Positions 1 through 15,040 are shown, counted from the stretch's first letter. The stretch: DNA of 35,356 bases from Acephala macrosclerotiorum (GCA_014904845.1 MU119638.1:1-35356), one strand, 5' to 3'. Made by a program: numbers and translations. Notes: generated from the letters alone by a model not told the origin.

Positions 1-107
1 TTAAATAAATAATTATTATATAATTTTATTTTTATTTTTTATAATAATTTAATATATTATTATATATAATTTTTTTATAATTATTTAAATTTATAAAAAA
101 AAATTTA

Positions 108-200
108 AAATTTAATAAAATAATTTTAAAAATATAAAAATATAAATAAAAAATATATATATATTTATAAATAATAAATTATATAAAAAAAATTAAAGAT
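108..200. repeat. Direct repeat, first member (with 14868-14960)
   Basis: At a constant offset of 14760, 111-158 and 171-191 match 14871-14908 and 14931-14951 almost base for base. The block therefore begins and ends with related sequence. Confidence 0.55.
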
Positions 201-1052
201 TTTTTATAAATATAAATAAATATATTTTCGTTTTATTTTTTAATTAAATAATATTTAATATAATTTATATTTTATAAATATTTTTTTAATTTTTTTTTTT
301 ATATTTATTAAATTTATTTTATATTCGATTAAAAATAATTATTATTTTAAATTTATTTTAAATTTATTTAATAAAATTTTTATTAATAAATTTTAATTTA
401 ATTAAAAATTTATTAATAATCGAATTAACGTATTATTTTTTATTAAATTTAATTTTAATTTAAAATATTATTTATTGAATTTATTAAATTATAATTAATT
501 TAAAATCGTTTAATTAAACGTTTTAAATTTTTTAAACGAGTTTTAAATATTTTAAACGTTTTAAATACTTTAAATATATTAAAATTAAAATATTTAATAA
601 ATTTAAATCGAATTATTTTAAATTTTATATATAAAAATTTTTATATTAAAAAAAATTATTATAAAAATTTTAATTAATTTTATTAAGTGTATATTAAAAT
701 ATATTATTATACAATTTAAATATAAAGTTTTTAATATTTTTTATTAAAATGCGTTAATATAATTTTAAATTTAATCGAATTTTAATAATCGTATTTTAAA
801 TTAAATTTTTTAATAAACGTTTTATTTTATAAAATTTTTATTTTAAATTTTAAATATAATTTAAATCGCATTATTTTTAAAAATTTAAATTTAATAAAAT
901 AATTAACGTATAATATTTTACGTATATAATTATAAAATAAAATATTTAATAATTAATTATAATATTAAAAATATACGTATATAATTAAAAATTTTAATAT
1001 TTTTCGTTTAAAAAATTAATATTTTAAATTTATATATTTTAATTATATTAGT

Positions 1053-1277
1053 ATTAATATTATATTAAAAATTCTAAGTTTATTAATAAAATAATATAAA
1101 CGTACGTAAAATTTCTTTTTAGAATTTTAATATACGTAATAATTTTTAATTAATTAAAATTATTTAAAAAACGAAACTTGAAATATAAAAATTTTATTTT
1201 AAAAATAAAAATAAAATAATATTAATTATATACGAATTCGAATCGCACGTAAATATTATATAATATTTATTTTAATA
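1053..1277. repeat. Direct repeat, first member (with 6701-6915)
   Basis: About 225 bp shared with 6701-6915, including a run around a tandem TACGAATTCGAATCG core. Differences are mostly transitions and small indels. It opens each of the two large copies, so it could be a long terminal repeat remnant or simply the start of a tandem duplication. No third copy with the same core was seen near 12600. Confidence 0.7.
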
Positions 1278-4200
1278 TTAAAAATATTATTATTTTTAAT
1301 AATTTAAATAAATAAAATAAATTTTTTTTTTTATATATTATAAATATATAAAATTTACTAATTTTAATACAAATAAAAATATTAAAAAAATAAAAATTAT
1401 ATAATTAAATATTAAAAATAATATTATTTTTAAAATTTATTAAAATTTATAAATTTGAAATTTAAAATTTTTTTTTTATTTTTAATTTAAAATTTTAAAT
1501 AATAATAATATTAAAATAAATATTTTTTTATTTATTTTTTTTATTTATTTATTTTTTATTAATTTTTTTTTTAATTTATTTTTTTATTCGTATTTTAAAA
1601 CAATTAATATTTAAAAACTTTTTTAAAATTTTATTATAAAATTATAATATCGATTATTAAACGCTTTTTTTTAATTGTTTCGAGTTTAATTAAATACTCG
1701 TAAAATAAATACGAATTATTATTATTATATCGATTTTTATTTTTATTTTATAAATTTTCAAAATTAATATACTTTTTATAATTTGTTTATTTTTAATAAA
1801 ATTATAATAAATAAATAAAAATTTAATTTCGAATTTTTTTATTTTTTTTTTATTTTCATTTATAAAAATAATTTTATATTCAATTTAAAAATTAAAATTT
1901 TTATTATTTATAAACGATTTATTAATAAAAATAAAAAGTTTTATTATTAATAAATTTAAAATAATATATTTAAATTTTTAATTTAAATTTTTAATATATT
2001 ATTTTAATTTTTTATTTAATATAATAATAAATAAATTAAAAATTACTTTAAATTAATAAATTATAATAATATAAATATTTTAAATATATTATTTTTTATA
2101 TTTTATTTATAAATTTAACGATTTAAAATTTATTAATTTAAATTTTTTATTTTAATTCTTTTATTATAATTAAATTATTTTTTTATATTAAATTAATATA
2201 TACTTATTAAAAATTAATAAAATTTTTAATATAAAAATTATTTTAAATTTTATTATAAATTTAGTTTTTTTAAATTAATTTTTTTTAAAAATAAATTTTT
2301 TTTTTTTATTAATATAAATATATTATTCGTTTATATTTTAATAATATTAAATAATTTTTTTTAATTATAATTAAAAAATAAAAATTATATATAAAAATAA
2401 TTATTAATAATTTTTTTTTATAATATTTATAAAACTTAATTTATTAATATATTTTTATTTTTATTATTTTATATAATAATTTTAAAATTATTATAATAAT
2501 ATTTAATAAATAAAAATAATAAATTTATTTTAATAAGTATACGAATATTAATTATTAAAAATTGATTATCGATTATATATAAATTTATATAATATCGCGA
2601 AATTATATTTTAATTATTTTATTTAAAAATTAAATTAAAAAAAATATTAATACGATAATAATTCACTAATTAATTTTTTAAATAATCGAAAATTGTATTA
2701 AAATTAATTAATTTTTTATTGTTATATTTTTAAATTATTAATTTTAATTTTATTATATTTAATAAAATCGAATTTAATAAATTAAAAAAAAATTTTTATA
2801 ATTAAATTATTAATTTCTTTTTATTAAAATTTTTCGAATAATATTTCAAATATAATAATTATATTTTTTTTTTTATAATTATAATAAAAAAATTTTATTA
2901 ATTTTTTTTTTATTTATTTTATTATAATTTTTTATTAAATATTTTTTTAATCGTTTTTAATCGCGTTATTTTATTAGTAATTTATTATTTAAATTTTTTT
3001 AATTTAATTTTTTAAATAAAAAAAATATAAAAAATAAATTTTTATTAATAATTTGTATAAATTTTTTTAATTTCTTTTTTTTATTAAATACGTATATTCG
3101 AAAAAATTAATAAATTTAAAATAAATTTTATATTCAAATTATTTTTTATTATAAATATATTTGTAATTTAACGTTCGACGTATAAATATTGTATTTTTTT
3201 AATAATTATACGAATTATTTTAATTTTTTTAATTATTAATAAAAATAACGCGTTTTTAATAATTATTTTAAAATATATTTTAAAAATTAATAAAATTAAT
3301 ACAATTTTATTTAATTTTATTAAATTGTTTATTATTTTAATTATTATTTGTAAAATTAATTTTTTATTAATTTATTTATTAATAAATTCGTTTTAAATAA
3401 TTTTATAAACTCGTCGTAATAAAATATAATATTTTTTTATTTTTTTTATATTATTATAAATTTCGACGAGTATTTTTTTTAATTTTAATTATTATTATTT
3501 TTACGTATTATTAAAATTTTATAAATAAAAAGTTTTTTTTTATATTATAAATAAAATAATTTAATAATTTTTAATATATATTGATTTAATATATTTAAAA
3601 AATATTTTATATTGTTTTTATAAATATATTTTTTAAAATTTTTATTATTTATAAAATCGGTTTTTTATTTAAATATAAAATATTAATAATAATAAAATAA
3701 TTAAATTTATAATTATTTTATAAAATAAATTTAAATTTTTTAAATAATTTATTATATATTTAATAATAATAATAATATTTAATATTTATATTATAATTTA
3801 TATATTAAATTTTTTTTAATAAATATTCGAATTATTAATATAATTATTATAATTCGATTTTAATAAAATAATTTTAAAATTTTTTTTTTTTTATTAATAT
3901 AATAATATTTATAAATAATTTTATTTTTTTAAATTAAAACGTTTTTAAAATTATTAAAAAAAAAATTTTTATTTATATTTTAAATATAAAATAAAAATAA
4001 TATAAAATATAATAACGTTTAAAAATATATTAATTTAAATTATTTTTTATAATAATATCGTTTTTTTATTAAATCGAATTTTATAAATATTAATTATTAA
4101 TATATTTAATTAAATTTTATTATCGATTTTTTATAATATTTAAAATTATAATTAATTAATAATTTATAATTTTATAATTTTATTATTTAATATAATTCTT

Positions 4201-6700
4201 TAAAATTTTTTAAATAAATATCGATTTTCAAATATAAATATTAAATATATTTTTTTTATAATAATATAATATATAAATTAATTATTTAAAATAATTATTA
4301 TTTAAATATTATTAATTTTTTTAAATTCGATAAAATAAATTTTATTTACGTTTTTTATTTTTATATTTATTAATAATTAATTAATTTTTTCAATTTTATT
4401 AATTTTTAAATTTTTTTTTAAATTTTTATATTTAATAAAAAAACTTTAATAATAAATTATTATAATATCGCGATTAATAATATATTAAATATATTATTAA
4501 AATTTAAAATATATTTATTATCATTTTTTTATTATATATTTTATTAATTAGTAATTTAATTTATTATAAATATAATATTTTTTTTAATAAATTTTTTTTA
4601 ATAATTATAATTCGTATAATAATAATTATTATTTTTAAATAATTTTTTAATTTTTTTATTAAATTAAAAAAATCGAAAAATTGAAATTATTTTATATTTA
4701 TATTTTTTATTACGTTTTTCGTATATTTAATCGATTTAATTTTAATCGATTTTATTATAATTTTTTTAATTTTTTTAAAAATTATAATTAATATTATTAT
4801 TATATTATTACGTTTTTTATAAACGTATTATAATATTAATTGCAAATTATAATTTAATATAAACGTTTTTAAATATTTTTATAAACGTTAATAATTTAAT
4901 TTTAAAAATTATATTTTATATAATATTTATTTAATAAATTATATTAAATTTATTAAAATTAATTAAAAAATAATTAAAAATATTTTAATTTCGTTTTCGA
5001 TTAATTAATAATAATAATTCGTAATAATATTATTTTTATTCGTTTTAAAATATATTTAAATTATATTTATTATTATTATAAAATTATAATTTTTTTTTGT
5101 AATTTTATTGTAATAAAATAAATTCGTACGATTTTTAAATATAATAAAAAATGTTTTATTATATTAATTTTTTAATAATTTAATTTTAAAATAATAATCG
5201 TAAAAAATTTATAATTTAATATTAAAAATATTAAATAATTTTTTATTGTATTTTTTATTATTATTAATATATATTTTTATTAAATTCGTAAACGATTTTA
5301 TTAATATATTTTATAAAAATTAAAAATTATTATATTAAAAATTGTCGTTTAATTAAATATTTTAATTAAAGTTTATATTTTTTTTAATTTTATATATTGT
5401 TTTATTTATATATTAATTAGTAAAATTAAATATTTAAAAATTATATATTTTAATATTATATATTCGATATTCGAATTTTATAATATTAAATATTTAAAAT
5501 ATTTAAAATTTAAAAACGTTATAATCGTAAAAATAAATTATTTTAAAAAGTAATATTATTTTAAACGATTTTATTTTAAATATTATTCGAATTTTATTTA
5601 AAATAATTCTAAAATTTATTTTTATTTATTAATTAATTTATTTATAATATTTTTTTTCGTTTATAATAATTTTTTTAAATATTTTTATAATTCGTTTTTC
5701 GTTTTTTAATAATTATATTTTTCGTTTATATAAAATATTTTATAATTTTCAAATAAAAATTAATATTTTTTTAAAAAACGTATTTTTTATTTATTTTTTA
5801 AAATTATTTTTAAAGTATTTTTATATAATATAATTCGTATATTCATTTTATTTATAATATATAATATTAAATATAATAAATATATTAATTATTATTTTAT
5901 TTAAATTTTTATTTTTTATATTAATTAATAAATTTTATATTTTTTTTTTAATATTATATTTTTTTTTTAATATTATATTTTATTTTTTTAAATATTATTT
6001 TCAAAAAATAAAAAATAATTAATTTTATAAATAATTTTATAAATAATTTAAACGTTTTATTAAAAGTAAATACTAAAAACGAATAAAAAAAGCGAATATA
6101 AAAACGAATATAAAAACGAATAAACGTTTTAAAAAATAAATATTTTTAATAAGTATTTAATTAAACGTTTAATTAAATATTTGTAATAAACGTTTTTATA
6201 AAACGTTTTTTAATAATAATTTATAAAAACTTCATATAATCGTAATTTATTATTAATATATTATTCGATTAATTAATTCGAGATTATAAAATATAAATAT
6301 AATTAAAATAAAAAATAAAAAATAATAATAATTTAATACAATATTTAAAATTAAATAATAAATATAATAATTTAATTAATTATTTAATTAAATTTTTCGT
6401 AATATAATATTATTTTACGTAATAAACGTAAATTTAAATTAATTATTTAAAAATACGAATTTTTTTATAATTAATTTTTTTAAATTTTCGAAAAATAATT
6501 AAATATTTTAATTTCGTTTTTATAAAAAAAAATAATAAAACTTTTTTATAATTTAATAATATTTAATAATATTTAATCGAAATTTTTTAATATTTTTTAT
6601 AATATATTTATTAATATTTTTAATTTATTATATTTCGTTTTTTTTAATAAATTTTTATTAATTCGTAATTAAAAATAATTATTAATTAATATTAATATTA
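1053..6700. mobile_element. Degraded ~5.6 kb repeat, copy A
   Basis: This stretch matches 6701 to about 12620 in the same orientation and order: 1053-1277 with 6701-6915, the region near 1790 with the one near 7727, 3415-3540 with 9634-9750, 3650-3780 with 9885-10010, about 4325-4380 with about 10640-10700, and about 6405-6440 with 12371-12400. The offset drifts between about 5.65 and 6.3 kb through indels. Probably a retroelement or other large transposon erased by RIP. No protein can be read, so the class is unknown. Confidence 0.6.
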
Positions 6701-6915
6701 TATTAAAAATATTAAATTTATTAATAAAATAATATAAAAATACGTAAATTTTTTTTTTAAAATTTTAATATATATAATAATTTTTAATTAATTAAAATTA
6801 TTTAAAAAACGAAATTCGAAATATAAAAATTTTATTTCGAAAATAAAAATAAAACAATACTAATTATATACGAATTCGAATCGTATATAAATATTATATA
6901 ATATTTGTTTTAATA
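6701..6915. repeat. Direct repeat, second member (with 1053-1277)
   Basis: Aligns with 1053-1277 over nearly its full length. The shared TACGAATTCGAATCG core lies near 6870-6885. Confidence 0.7.
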
Positions 6916-7041
6916 ATTAATATTATTAATAATAAATTAAAAACGAAATAAATAAATAAATTAAATAATTCGTTAATTAATTATAAATTATAAATTTAAT
7001 AAACGCGTAAAAATTAAAAAATATAATTTCAATTATAATAC

Positions 7042-7095
7042 AAGCGGCGCTAGTCCCGATCTGGCCTAGTGCCGCACGTGACCACTAAATTAATA
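7042..7095. repeat. GC-rich palindromic island in the AT block
   Basis: About 50 bases of normal composition inside several kb of A/T. The two arms, GCGGCGCTAG and CTAGTGCCGC, are inverted copies with one mismatch, followed by a CACGTG. The reverse complement resembles 22342-22380: both read GTCACGTGC, then ACTAGG, then GGGACTAGC. It retains CpA, CpC and CpT, so it was either spared by RIP or inserted later. Confidence 0.6.
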
Positions 7096-10000
7096 TTGTA
7101 TTTATATTAGTAATTTTTTTTATTATAATTCGTTAATATGTAAAACTCGCTAATATTTTAATACAAAAATTATATAATTAAATTTTGAAAACAATACTAA
7201 TAAATTAATACTATTTTCGAAATTTATTAAAAGTTATAAACGTTAAAATTGGAATAATTATTTTTTTTTTAATTTTATAAATTAAATAATTATAAAATTC
7301 GAAATATAAAGTAAAAATTATTTTATTTTTATTTTTATTTTTTTTTAATAATTATTTTTTTTTTTGTTTTTTATATTATTTTTATTTTTTTATTTTTTTA
7401 ATTTATTTTTTTATTCGAAAATTAAAATAATTCGTATTTAAAAACTTTTTTAAAATTTTATTAAATATTAATTTTATTATAATATTTATTAAATTTTTTA
7501 TAGTTTTTTACATTTATACGATTAATAAAAAATTATAATATTAATTATAAAACGCTTTTTTTTAATCGTTTTTAATTTAATTAAATATTCGTATAACGAA
7601 TATAAATTTATATAAACGATTATTAAAATCTTAAAAAAATCGAATTATTAAATAATTATATTAATAATAAATTCGATTACGATTATTATATTAAATTTTT
7701 TTATTATATTATATATTTTTAATAATACGTTTATTTTTAATAAAATTATAATAAATAAAAAAAAATTTAATTTTAAATTTTTTATCGTTTAATTAATATT
7801 TATTTATTAAAATAATTTTATATTTAATTTAAAAATTAAATTTTTTATTATTTATAAATAAATTATTAATAAAAACGAAAATTTTTATTATAAGTAAATT
7901 AAAAATAATATATTTAAATTTTTAATTTATCATTTTAATTTTTTATTTAATATAATTATTTTTTTTTTTATTAAATAATAATAAATAAATTGAAAATTAT
8001 TTTAAATTAATAAATTATAATAATATAAATTTTTTTAATTTATTGTTTTTAATATTTAATTTAAAAATTAAATAATTTAATATTTATTAATTTAATTTTT
8101 TTATTTTAATTTTTTTATTATAATTAAATTGTATTTTTAAATTAAATTAAAACTTTTTTAAGTTTAATTAAAAATTTAATTTTATTAAATTCGTTTTTTT
8201 TAAAAATAAATTTCTTTTATTAATATAAACGTGTAATCGATTTATATTTTAATAATATTAAAAAGTTTTTTAATAATCGTAATTAAAAAATAAAAATCGT
8301 ATATTAATATAATTATAAATAATTTTTTTTTATAATATTTATAATACGTAATTTATTAATATATTTTTATTTTCGTAATTTTATATAAAAGTTTTAAAAT
8401 AAGTATAATTATATTTAATAAATATAAATAATAAATTTTTTTTAATAAACGTATTAAAATAAATCGTTAAAAGTTTATTATAAATTAAATATAAATTTAA
8501 ATAATATTATAAAATTATATTTTAATTTTTTTATTTAAAAATTAAATTAAAAAAAAATATTAAAACGATAATTAATCGTTAATTAGTTTTTTAAATTATC
8601 GAAAATTACGTAAAAAATTTTTTTTTTTTTCGTTAGTATATTTTTAAATTATTAATTTTTACTTTTTATAAAAAATATTAATAATTTTATTTTTAATTTC
8701 GTTAATTAATTTCGAATTAAAAATTCGAATTTTAATATATTTATTAAAATTGTATTAAACGAAATTAAAAACTCTTTTTATAATTAAATTATTAAATTTT
8801 TTTTTAAATATATTTTAAATAATTATTTAAAAATTATAATTATATTTTTTTTTCGCAATTTTAATAATAATTTTATATTTTTTTTTTTATTTATTATAAA
8901 AATTATAAAAATTATAAAAATTTTAATTTTTTTTAACGATAATAATAAAAAATTAATTATTAAAATTTTTATAATTTTTTTCGTTATTTTTAATAAAATT
9001 ATAATATTTATTTTATTTAAATTTTTTATTATATATATTTTTATTTTGTAAATTTTTTAAACGTTTTCGATTATATTTTTTAATTAGTTTTTCATTTATT
9101 TTATTCGATTAAAAAAATAAAAAAGTTTTTTTTTAATTAAAAAATAATAAAACCTTTTTTTTATTTTTTTAATTATTTTTTTAATCGTTAATTAGATTAT
9201 AAATTTTTAATACTTTTTTTTTTATATAATAAAATTTAACGATTATTAAACGAAAATTAATCGACTTGTAAAATATATTAATTATATATGTTTTTTTATT
9301 TATTATTAATAATTTATATAATTTTTTTTATTTGTTTTTTTTATATTAAATGCGTACTTTTAATAAAATTAATAAATTTAATATAATTTTTATATTTAAA
9401 TTGTTTTTTATTATAAACGCGTTATTAATTTAATATTAAATATATAAACGACGTATTTTTTTAATAATTACTCGAATTATTTTAATTTTTTTTAATAATT
9501 AATAATAATAATATATCGTTATTAATTATTTAATTTTATTAAATTGTTAATAATTTTAATTATTATTTATAAAATTATATTTTTATTAATTTACTTTTTA
9601 ATTAATTCATCGTAAATAATTTTATAAATTCGACATAATAAAATATAATATTTTTTTATTTTTTTTATATTATTATAAATTTTAATAAATATTTTTTTAA
9701 TTTTAATTATTATTATTTTAGTGTTTTATTAAAACTTTATAAACGAAAAGTTTTTTTTAACGTTGTAAACAATATAATTTAATAGTTTTTAATATATACG
9801 TAATATATTTTATATTATTTTTACAAATATATTTTTTAAAAATTTAATAATTTAAAATATTATAAACGAGTTTATTACTTATAAAATTAGTTTTTTATTT
9901 AAATATAAAATGTTAATAATAATCGAATAATTAAACTTGTAATTATTTTATAAAATAAATTTAAATTTTTTAAATAATTATTTATATATTTAATAATAAT

Positions 10001-12699
10001 AATATTATTTAATAAAATATTAATATTATAATTAACTCTTTAAAAAACTTTTATAAAACGTTATATTAATAAATAATTAAAACGTTTATATAATTAATAT
10101 AATTTTATATTAATAAAATAATTTTAAATTAAATTTTTTTTAATTAATATAATAATATTTATAAATAATTTTATTTTTTTAAATTAAATTATTTTTTAAA
10201 TTATTAAATTTTATATTTATAATATTTATATTTTAAATATAAAATAAAAAAATATATTTATAAAAATAATATAAAAAATAATAATATTTAATAAAATATT
10301 AATTCGAATAATTTTTTATAATAAAATAATATTTTTAGTAAAACGAATTTTATAAATTTCGATCGTAAAAATATTTAATTAAATATTAATATTAAATTTT
10401 TATAATATTATAAATTGCAAATTATTTAATAATTAATATTTTGACGATTTTATTATTTAATATAATCTTTTAAAAAACTTTTAAAAAATATTAATTTTTA
10501 AAAATAAAAAATAAATATTAATTCGATTTAAATAATTCGAATTATAATAATAAAATATTAAATATATTTTTTTCGTAATAATATAATAAATAAATTAATT
10601 ATTTAAAATAATTATTATTTACATATTAATAATTTTTTTAAATTTAATAAAATAATTTTTATTTTTGTTTTTTATTTTTATATTTATTAATAATTAATTA
10701 ATTTTTATTATTTAAATATTTTTAATAAATTTTTTATTTTTTCGATTTTAATAAAAATTTTTTAATAATAAATTATTATAATATTTCGATTTATTATATA
10801 TTAAATTTATTATTATTATTTTATTATATATTTTATAAATTATTATTTTGATTTATTATAAATATAATATTTCTTTTAATATAATCTTTTTTAAAATTTA
10901 AAATTTTTACGATATTTATTTTAAAAGTTTTTTCGATTTTAATATTTTTAATTTTATTTTTAATCGCGTTTTTTATTTCGTTTTTTATAAATATAATTAA
11001 TTTAATTTTAATTAAATTCGTTTTTTTTTTATTTTAAAAAATAAAATTTAAATTATATTATTATATTTTACGTAATCGCGTTATAATACTTATTACTAAT
11101 TATAATTCAATGTAAATACTTTTAAAAATATTAATAAACTTATAAAAAATAAAATTATATTTTTTAATATTTTAATAAACGTTAATAATTTAACGTTGTA
11201 AATTATATTTCGTTTAATATTTTAATAATAAATTTAATTAAAAAATATTTATAAGTAATTTAATTTAATTTTTATTAAATTCGTTATAATAATCTTTATT
11301 AAAATTGTTTTTTTTTATAAAAATATATATAATTAGCGATTTTTTTTAATTTTAAAATAAGTTTTTATTATTATTATTAATATAATAAAATCGAAATTTT
11401 TTTTTAAAAATTTATTAAAATAAAACGCGTTTATATGTTTTATAAAACTAATAAAAAATATTTTATTATATTAATTTTAAAGTAATTCGATTTTATTATA
11501 ATAATTATAAAAAATTAATAATTTATAATTAAAAATATCATATAATTTTTTATTAAATTTATAAGTAATTTAATAAAAATATTTTATAAATTCGATTATT
11601 ATTAAAAAAATTATTAATAAATAAATTAAATATTTTATATTATATTAAATAAATTCGTATTTATAAAAAAAATTATAATAAAAAAAATATAAAAAATAAT
11701 TATAAAAATAATTATATTGATAATAAAAAAATTCATATTAATAATTAAAATCGTAAAAATAATTATATTTTAATTATTAAATATTAATATTAAAATATTT
11801 TAATTTATTAATTAAATTAATCGATTTTATTAAAAAAAAAAAATTTATTTTTTAATTAATCGACGATTTTTATTTGTATTTATTTATAAAAATTTTTATT
11901 TTTCAATATTTAAATTTTATAAATACGTAAAAAGTTTTATAAATAATATATAAAATTTTTATATATTAAACGTAAAATTTTTTATAAATAATTTTTAAAG
12001 TTTTTTTAAAAATCTTTTTATAAATTACAATTAAAATATTTTTCTTTTTTATATATTTTAAAATAATAAAAAATATATTTATTTAATATTATTTTATTAA
12101 AATTTTTATTATTCGTAAAATTGAAATTTTTTTTTTATTTTTTTTTATTATAAAAAAATTTAATTTTAAATAAATTCGCTATTTTAAAAAATAATTACGT
12201 AATAAATAATAAAAAAATTAAAAGTTTTAATTCGAGTTTAAATAAATATTATTATTAATATTTATATATTTTTAATTAAATAACGAATAAAAACGTAAAA
12301 CTTTTTTTAAAAATTCGTTTTTAATATAAATTTAAAATTATTTTTACGTTTTTTTATTCGTTTTTCGTAAATATTATTTTACGTAATAAACGTAAATTTA
12401 AAAAATAAATATAAATTTAAAATCGTTTTTATATTATTTTTTTTAAATTTTTAATAATTTTAATATTTTTAATGTATTTTTATAAAAAAAATTTTATAAA
12501 TTTTTATTTTTTCGAAAATATATTAATTATTTTAAATATTTTTTTAAATAAAAATATAATTATTTTATAATTAATTAAATAATAATTAATTAATATTAAT
12601 AATAAATTAAATAATTCGTTAATATTAAAAAAAATATTTTTTATTAATCGTTTTATTGAAAAATACGTACGTTAATAATACTATTAATAAGTCAATAAT

Positions 12700-12775
12700 A
12701 ATTTAATCGATTATTAGCGCTATCGATTATTTTAGTCTAGTACTAATAGCGCTAGTCTAGTGCCAATAGTATTAA
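12700..12775. repeat. CTAG-rich tandem motif
   Basis: Two imperfect ~21-bp units, each AGTCTAGT(A/G)C(T/C)AATAG with GCGC nearby, lie side by side at about 12731-12772. The motif shares GCGCTAG and CTAGTGCC with the island at 7042-7095. It marks the left shoulder of the mixed-composition island that follows. Confidence 0.5.
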
Positions 12776-12879
12776 TTTAAAATTAAATATTTAAATATTT
12801 AAAATTTATAATTTATAATATTTATTTAATTTATTATAAAAGTTTTAAGTAAATTTATCGAGCGCGTATTGAAATATTA

Positions 12880-13360
12880 AATTGCAAAGTTAAAAACTAT
12901 TAAGTTTTAATATTTTTCGCTAAAAAGCTAGCGGTCGCGCTTTATTCGATTAATAAATTTTTATCGTTTTATAAATTATACAAATGAATAAAAATGAAAA
13001 TTGAAAATATTAACGCTATTTAAAATCTGATCGTAGAATCAATCGATTCAAGCAAAATTTACGCGCGTAGAGAGTACTAGTAAGCATTGCGAGCGAGTGC
13101 TGCAGTTAATTAGTGTTGAGTATTGAGAGCTTAAAATGAGGCACTTAGAGGCTGAGCGGCTTAATTGATTAAGTGTGGCTGCATAAGGGCCGCGCGCAGC
13201 CGTTTGCAGTCGCCGAGAACCGAGAGTTTTAGTGTTCTTATGGGCTTAGACCCACTTGCTAATCGACTATTATTGGGCGCCAAAGTTTTAAATATGCAAT
13301 AACTGCGTAGCGCGCGCCATTGGTAAGCCGCTAGTACCATTGGTAATCAATTAATATATA
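12880..13360. other. Mixed-composition island in the AT block, no gene
   Basis: About 480 bases with many CpG and GCGC sites and surviving CpA and CpT, best preserved at 13020-13350. No ORF, tRNA or rRNA shape was recognised. At its right edge CCATTGGTAA occurs twice (13317-13326 and 13337-13346) on either side of a CTAGTA. It may be unique sequence too short or too single-copy for full RIP, or an old insertion. Confidence 0.6.
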
Positions 13361-13876
13361 AAATTTTTTTTTGATAAATTAATTATAAATTATAAATTTA
13401 ATATAAATAATATTAATATCGATTTAATTTAATATCGCACGTAATTATTAAATTAATATTATATTTATAAATTAATTTAATTATATTTAAAAAAAATTAA
13501 ATTTATTAATATTATATTAAAAAAAAATTTTTAGTAAATATAATTATAATTAAAATTAAAATTAAAAATATAAACGATTTAAATATATTTTTAATTTATA
13601 ATATAATTATAATAAATTTAATAAATTTATAAATAAATAAATAAAATTATAAAATTATAAAATTTTTAAATTTTTAATATTTTTAAATTTTTAATATTTT
13701 TAAATTCGATTATATAATAATTTTAATATTTAAAATATTTAAAAAAAAATTTTTAAATATTTTAAATTAATTATTTTTAATTAAATATAATATTTTCTAT
13801 TTTTATATTTTATAAATATTATAAAAATTAAAAAAATATATAAATATATTTTTAAATCGTAAAATTTTATTTTTAA

Positions 13877-14040
13877 ATTTAAAATTAAATTATTAAAAAT
13901 AAAATATAATATAAAATACAAAAAAAAATTTATTATTAAAAAAAATATTTTATTTTAAAATTATATAATAATACGTAAAATTAATATTACGTTTTTATAT
14001 TAAAAAACGTTAAAATATATTATTTTTAATATTTTTTATA
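13877..14040. repeat. Direct repeat, first member (with 15041-15187)
   Basis: Shares two long stretches with 15041-15187 in the same order, including an essentially identical run of about 38 bases around AAAAAACGTTAAAATATATT. The spacing of about 1.16 kb could reflect terminal repeats of a small element or a local duplication. Confidence 0.6.
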
Positions 14041-14867
14041 AAATAATTATATATATTAATTTTAAAATTTAAAATTTTATTATATATAAATAATAATAAT
14101 ATAATAATAATAAAAAATATTATTATAAATTATATAATTTATAATATATAATTAAATTAATATTTAAAAATTTTATAAATATTAATTATTTATTTTTTAA
14201 TAAAATTTAAATTATAAAAAATATAAATAATAAAAATATTAAAATTATTAAAATAAATTTATATATTAAAATTTTAATATATTATTTTATTAAATAAAAA
14301 AAAATTATTTATTAATTTATAAACGAATTAATTAATAAAAAAAAATTTTATTTAATATATATTTTATTTTGTAAATTTTATAAAAACGTTTTTATAAAAA
14401 ATTATAAATTTTTAATTTTAATAATTTTATTTTATTTTAAATTTTAAATTAATATAATAATTTAAAAAAAATTTATTAAAATTTTTTTTTTTAAAATTTT
14501 TATTTTTTATATTAAATTATTATAATTAATTTAATTAAATTAAATTATTTTATTTAATATATAATTTTAATATTTTTTTTAATAAAATTTTAAAATTTTT
14601 ATTTTATATTTAATTATTATAATTAATTTAATTAATTATAAAAAATTATTTATTAAAATTTATATAATTAAAATAATTAAAATAATATTTTTATAATTTA
14701 AAATTTTATATTAAAAAAAACTTTTTAAAATTTATTTTTAAAATTATATAATTTTAAAATAAATTTTTAATATTTTAATTATTAATTATATAAAAATATT
14801 TATTTTATATTTTATAAAAATTAAATTAAATTAAAAAAATATTAAAATTTATTTAAAAAATTTAATA

Positions 14868-14960
14868 TTATTTAATAAAATAATTTTAAAAATATAAAAA
14901 TATAAATATAAATTTTATTAATAATAAATAATAATAAATTATATAAAAAAAAATTTAAAT
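14868..14960. repeat. Direct repeat, second member (with 108-200)
   Basis: Partner of 108-200. Because both are nearly pure A/T, low complexity inflates the match, but the constant offset over about 80 bases supports common origin. Confidence 0.55.
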
Positions 14961-15040
14961 TTTTTTTATAAACGTAAATAATTAAAATAAAATAAAAATT
15001 TAAAAAATTTATTATAATAAATTGATATTAAAATATATTA

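Larger units (their letters stand above)
6701..12650. mobile_element. Degraded ~6 kb repeat, copy B
   Basis: Head-to-tail partner of copy A, with the same blocks in the same order. It starts with the ~215-bp block that also opens copy A. The right edge is uncertain: the last clear match is a 24-base string near 12371-12400, and by 12700 the sequence changes to a mixed-composition island. Copy B contains the short GC-rich island at 7042-7095, which has no counterpart in copy A. Confidence 0.55.

Noticed and set aside
13020..13350. tRNA, 5S rRNA or other RNA gene in the island
   Set aside because: No cloverleaf, no A/B box pair and no 5S-like core could be built.
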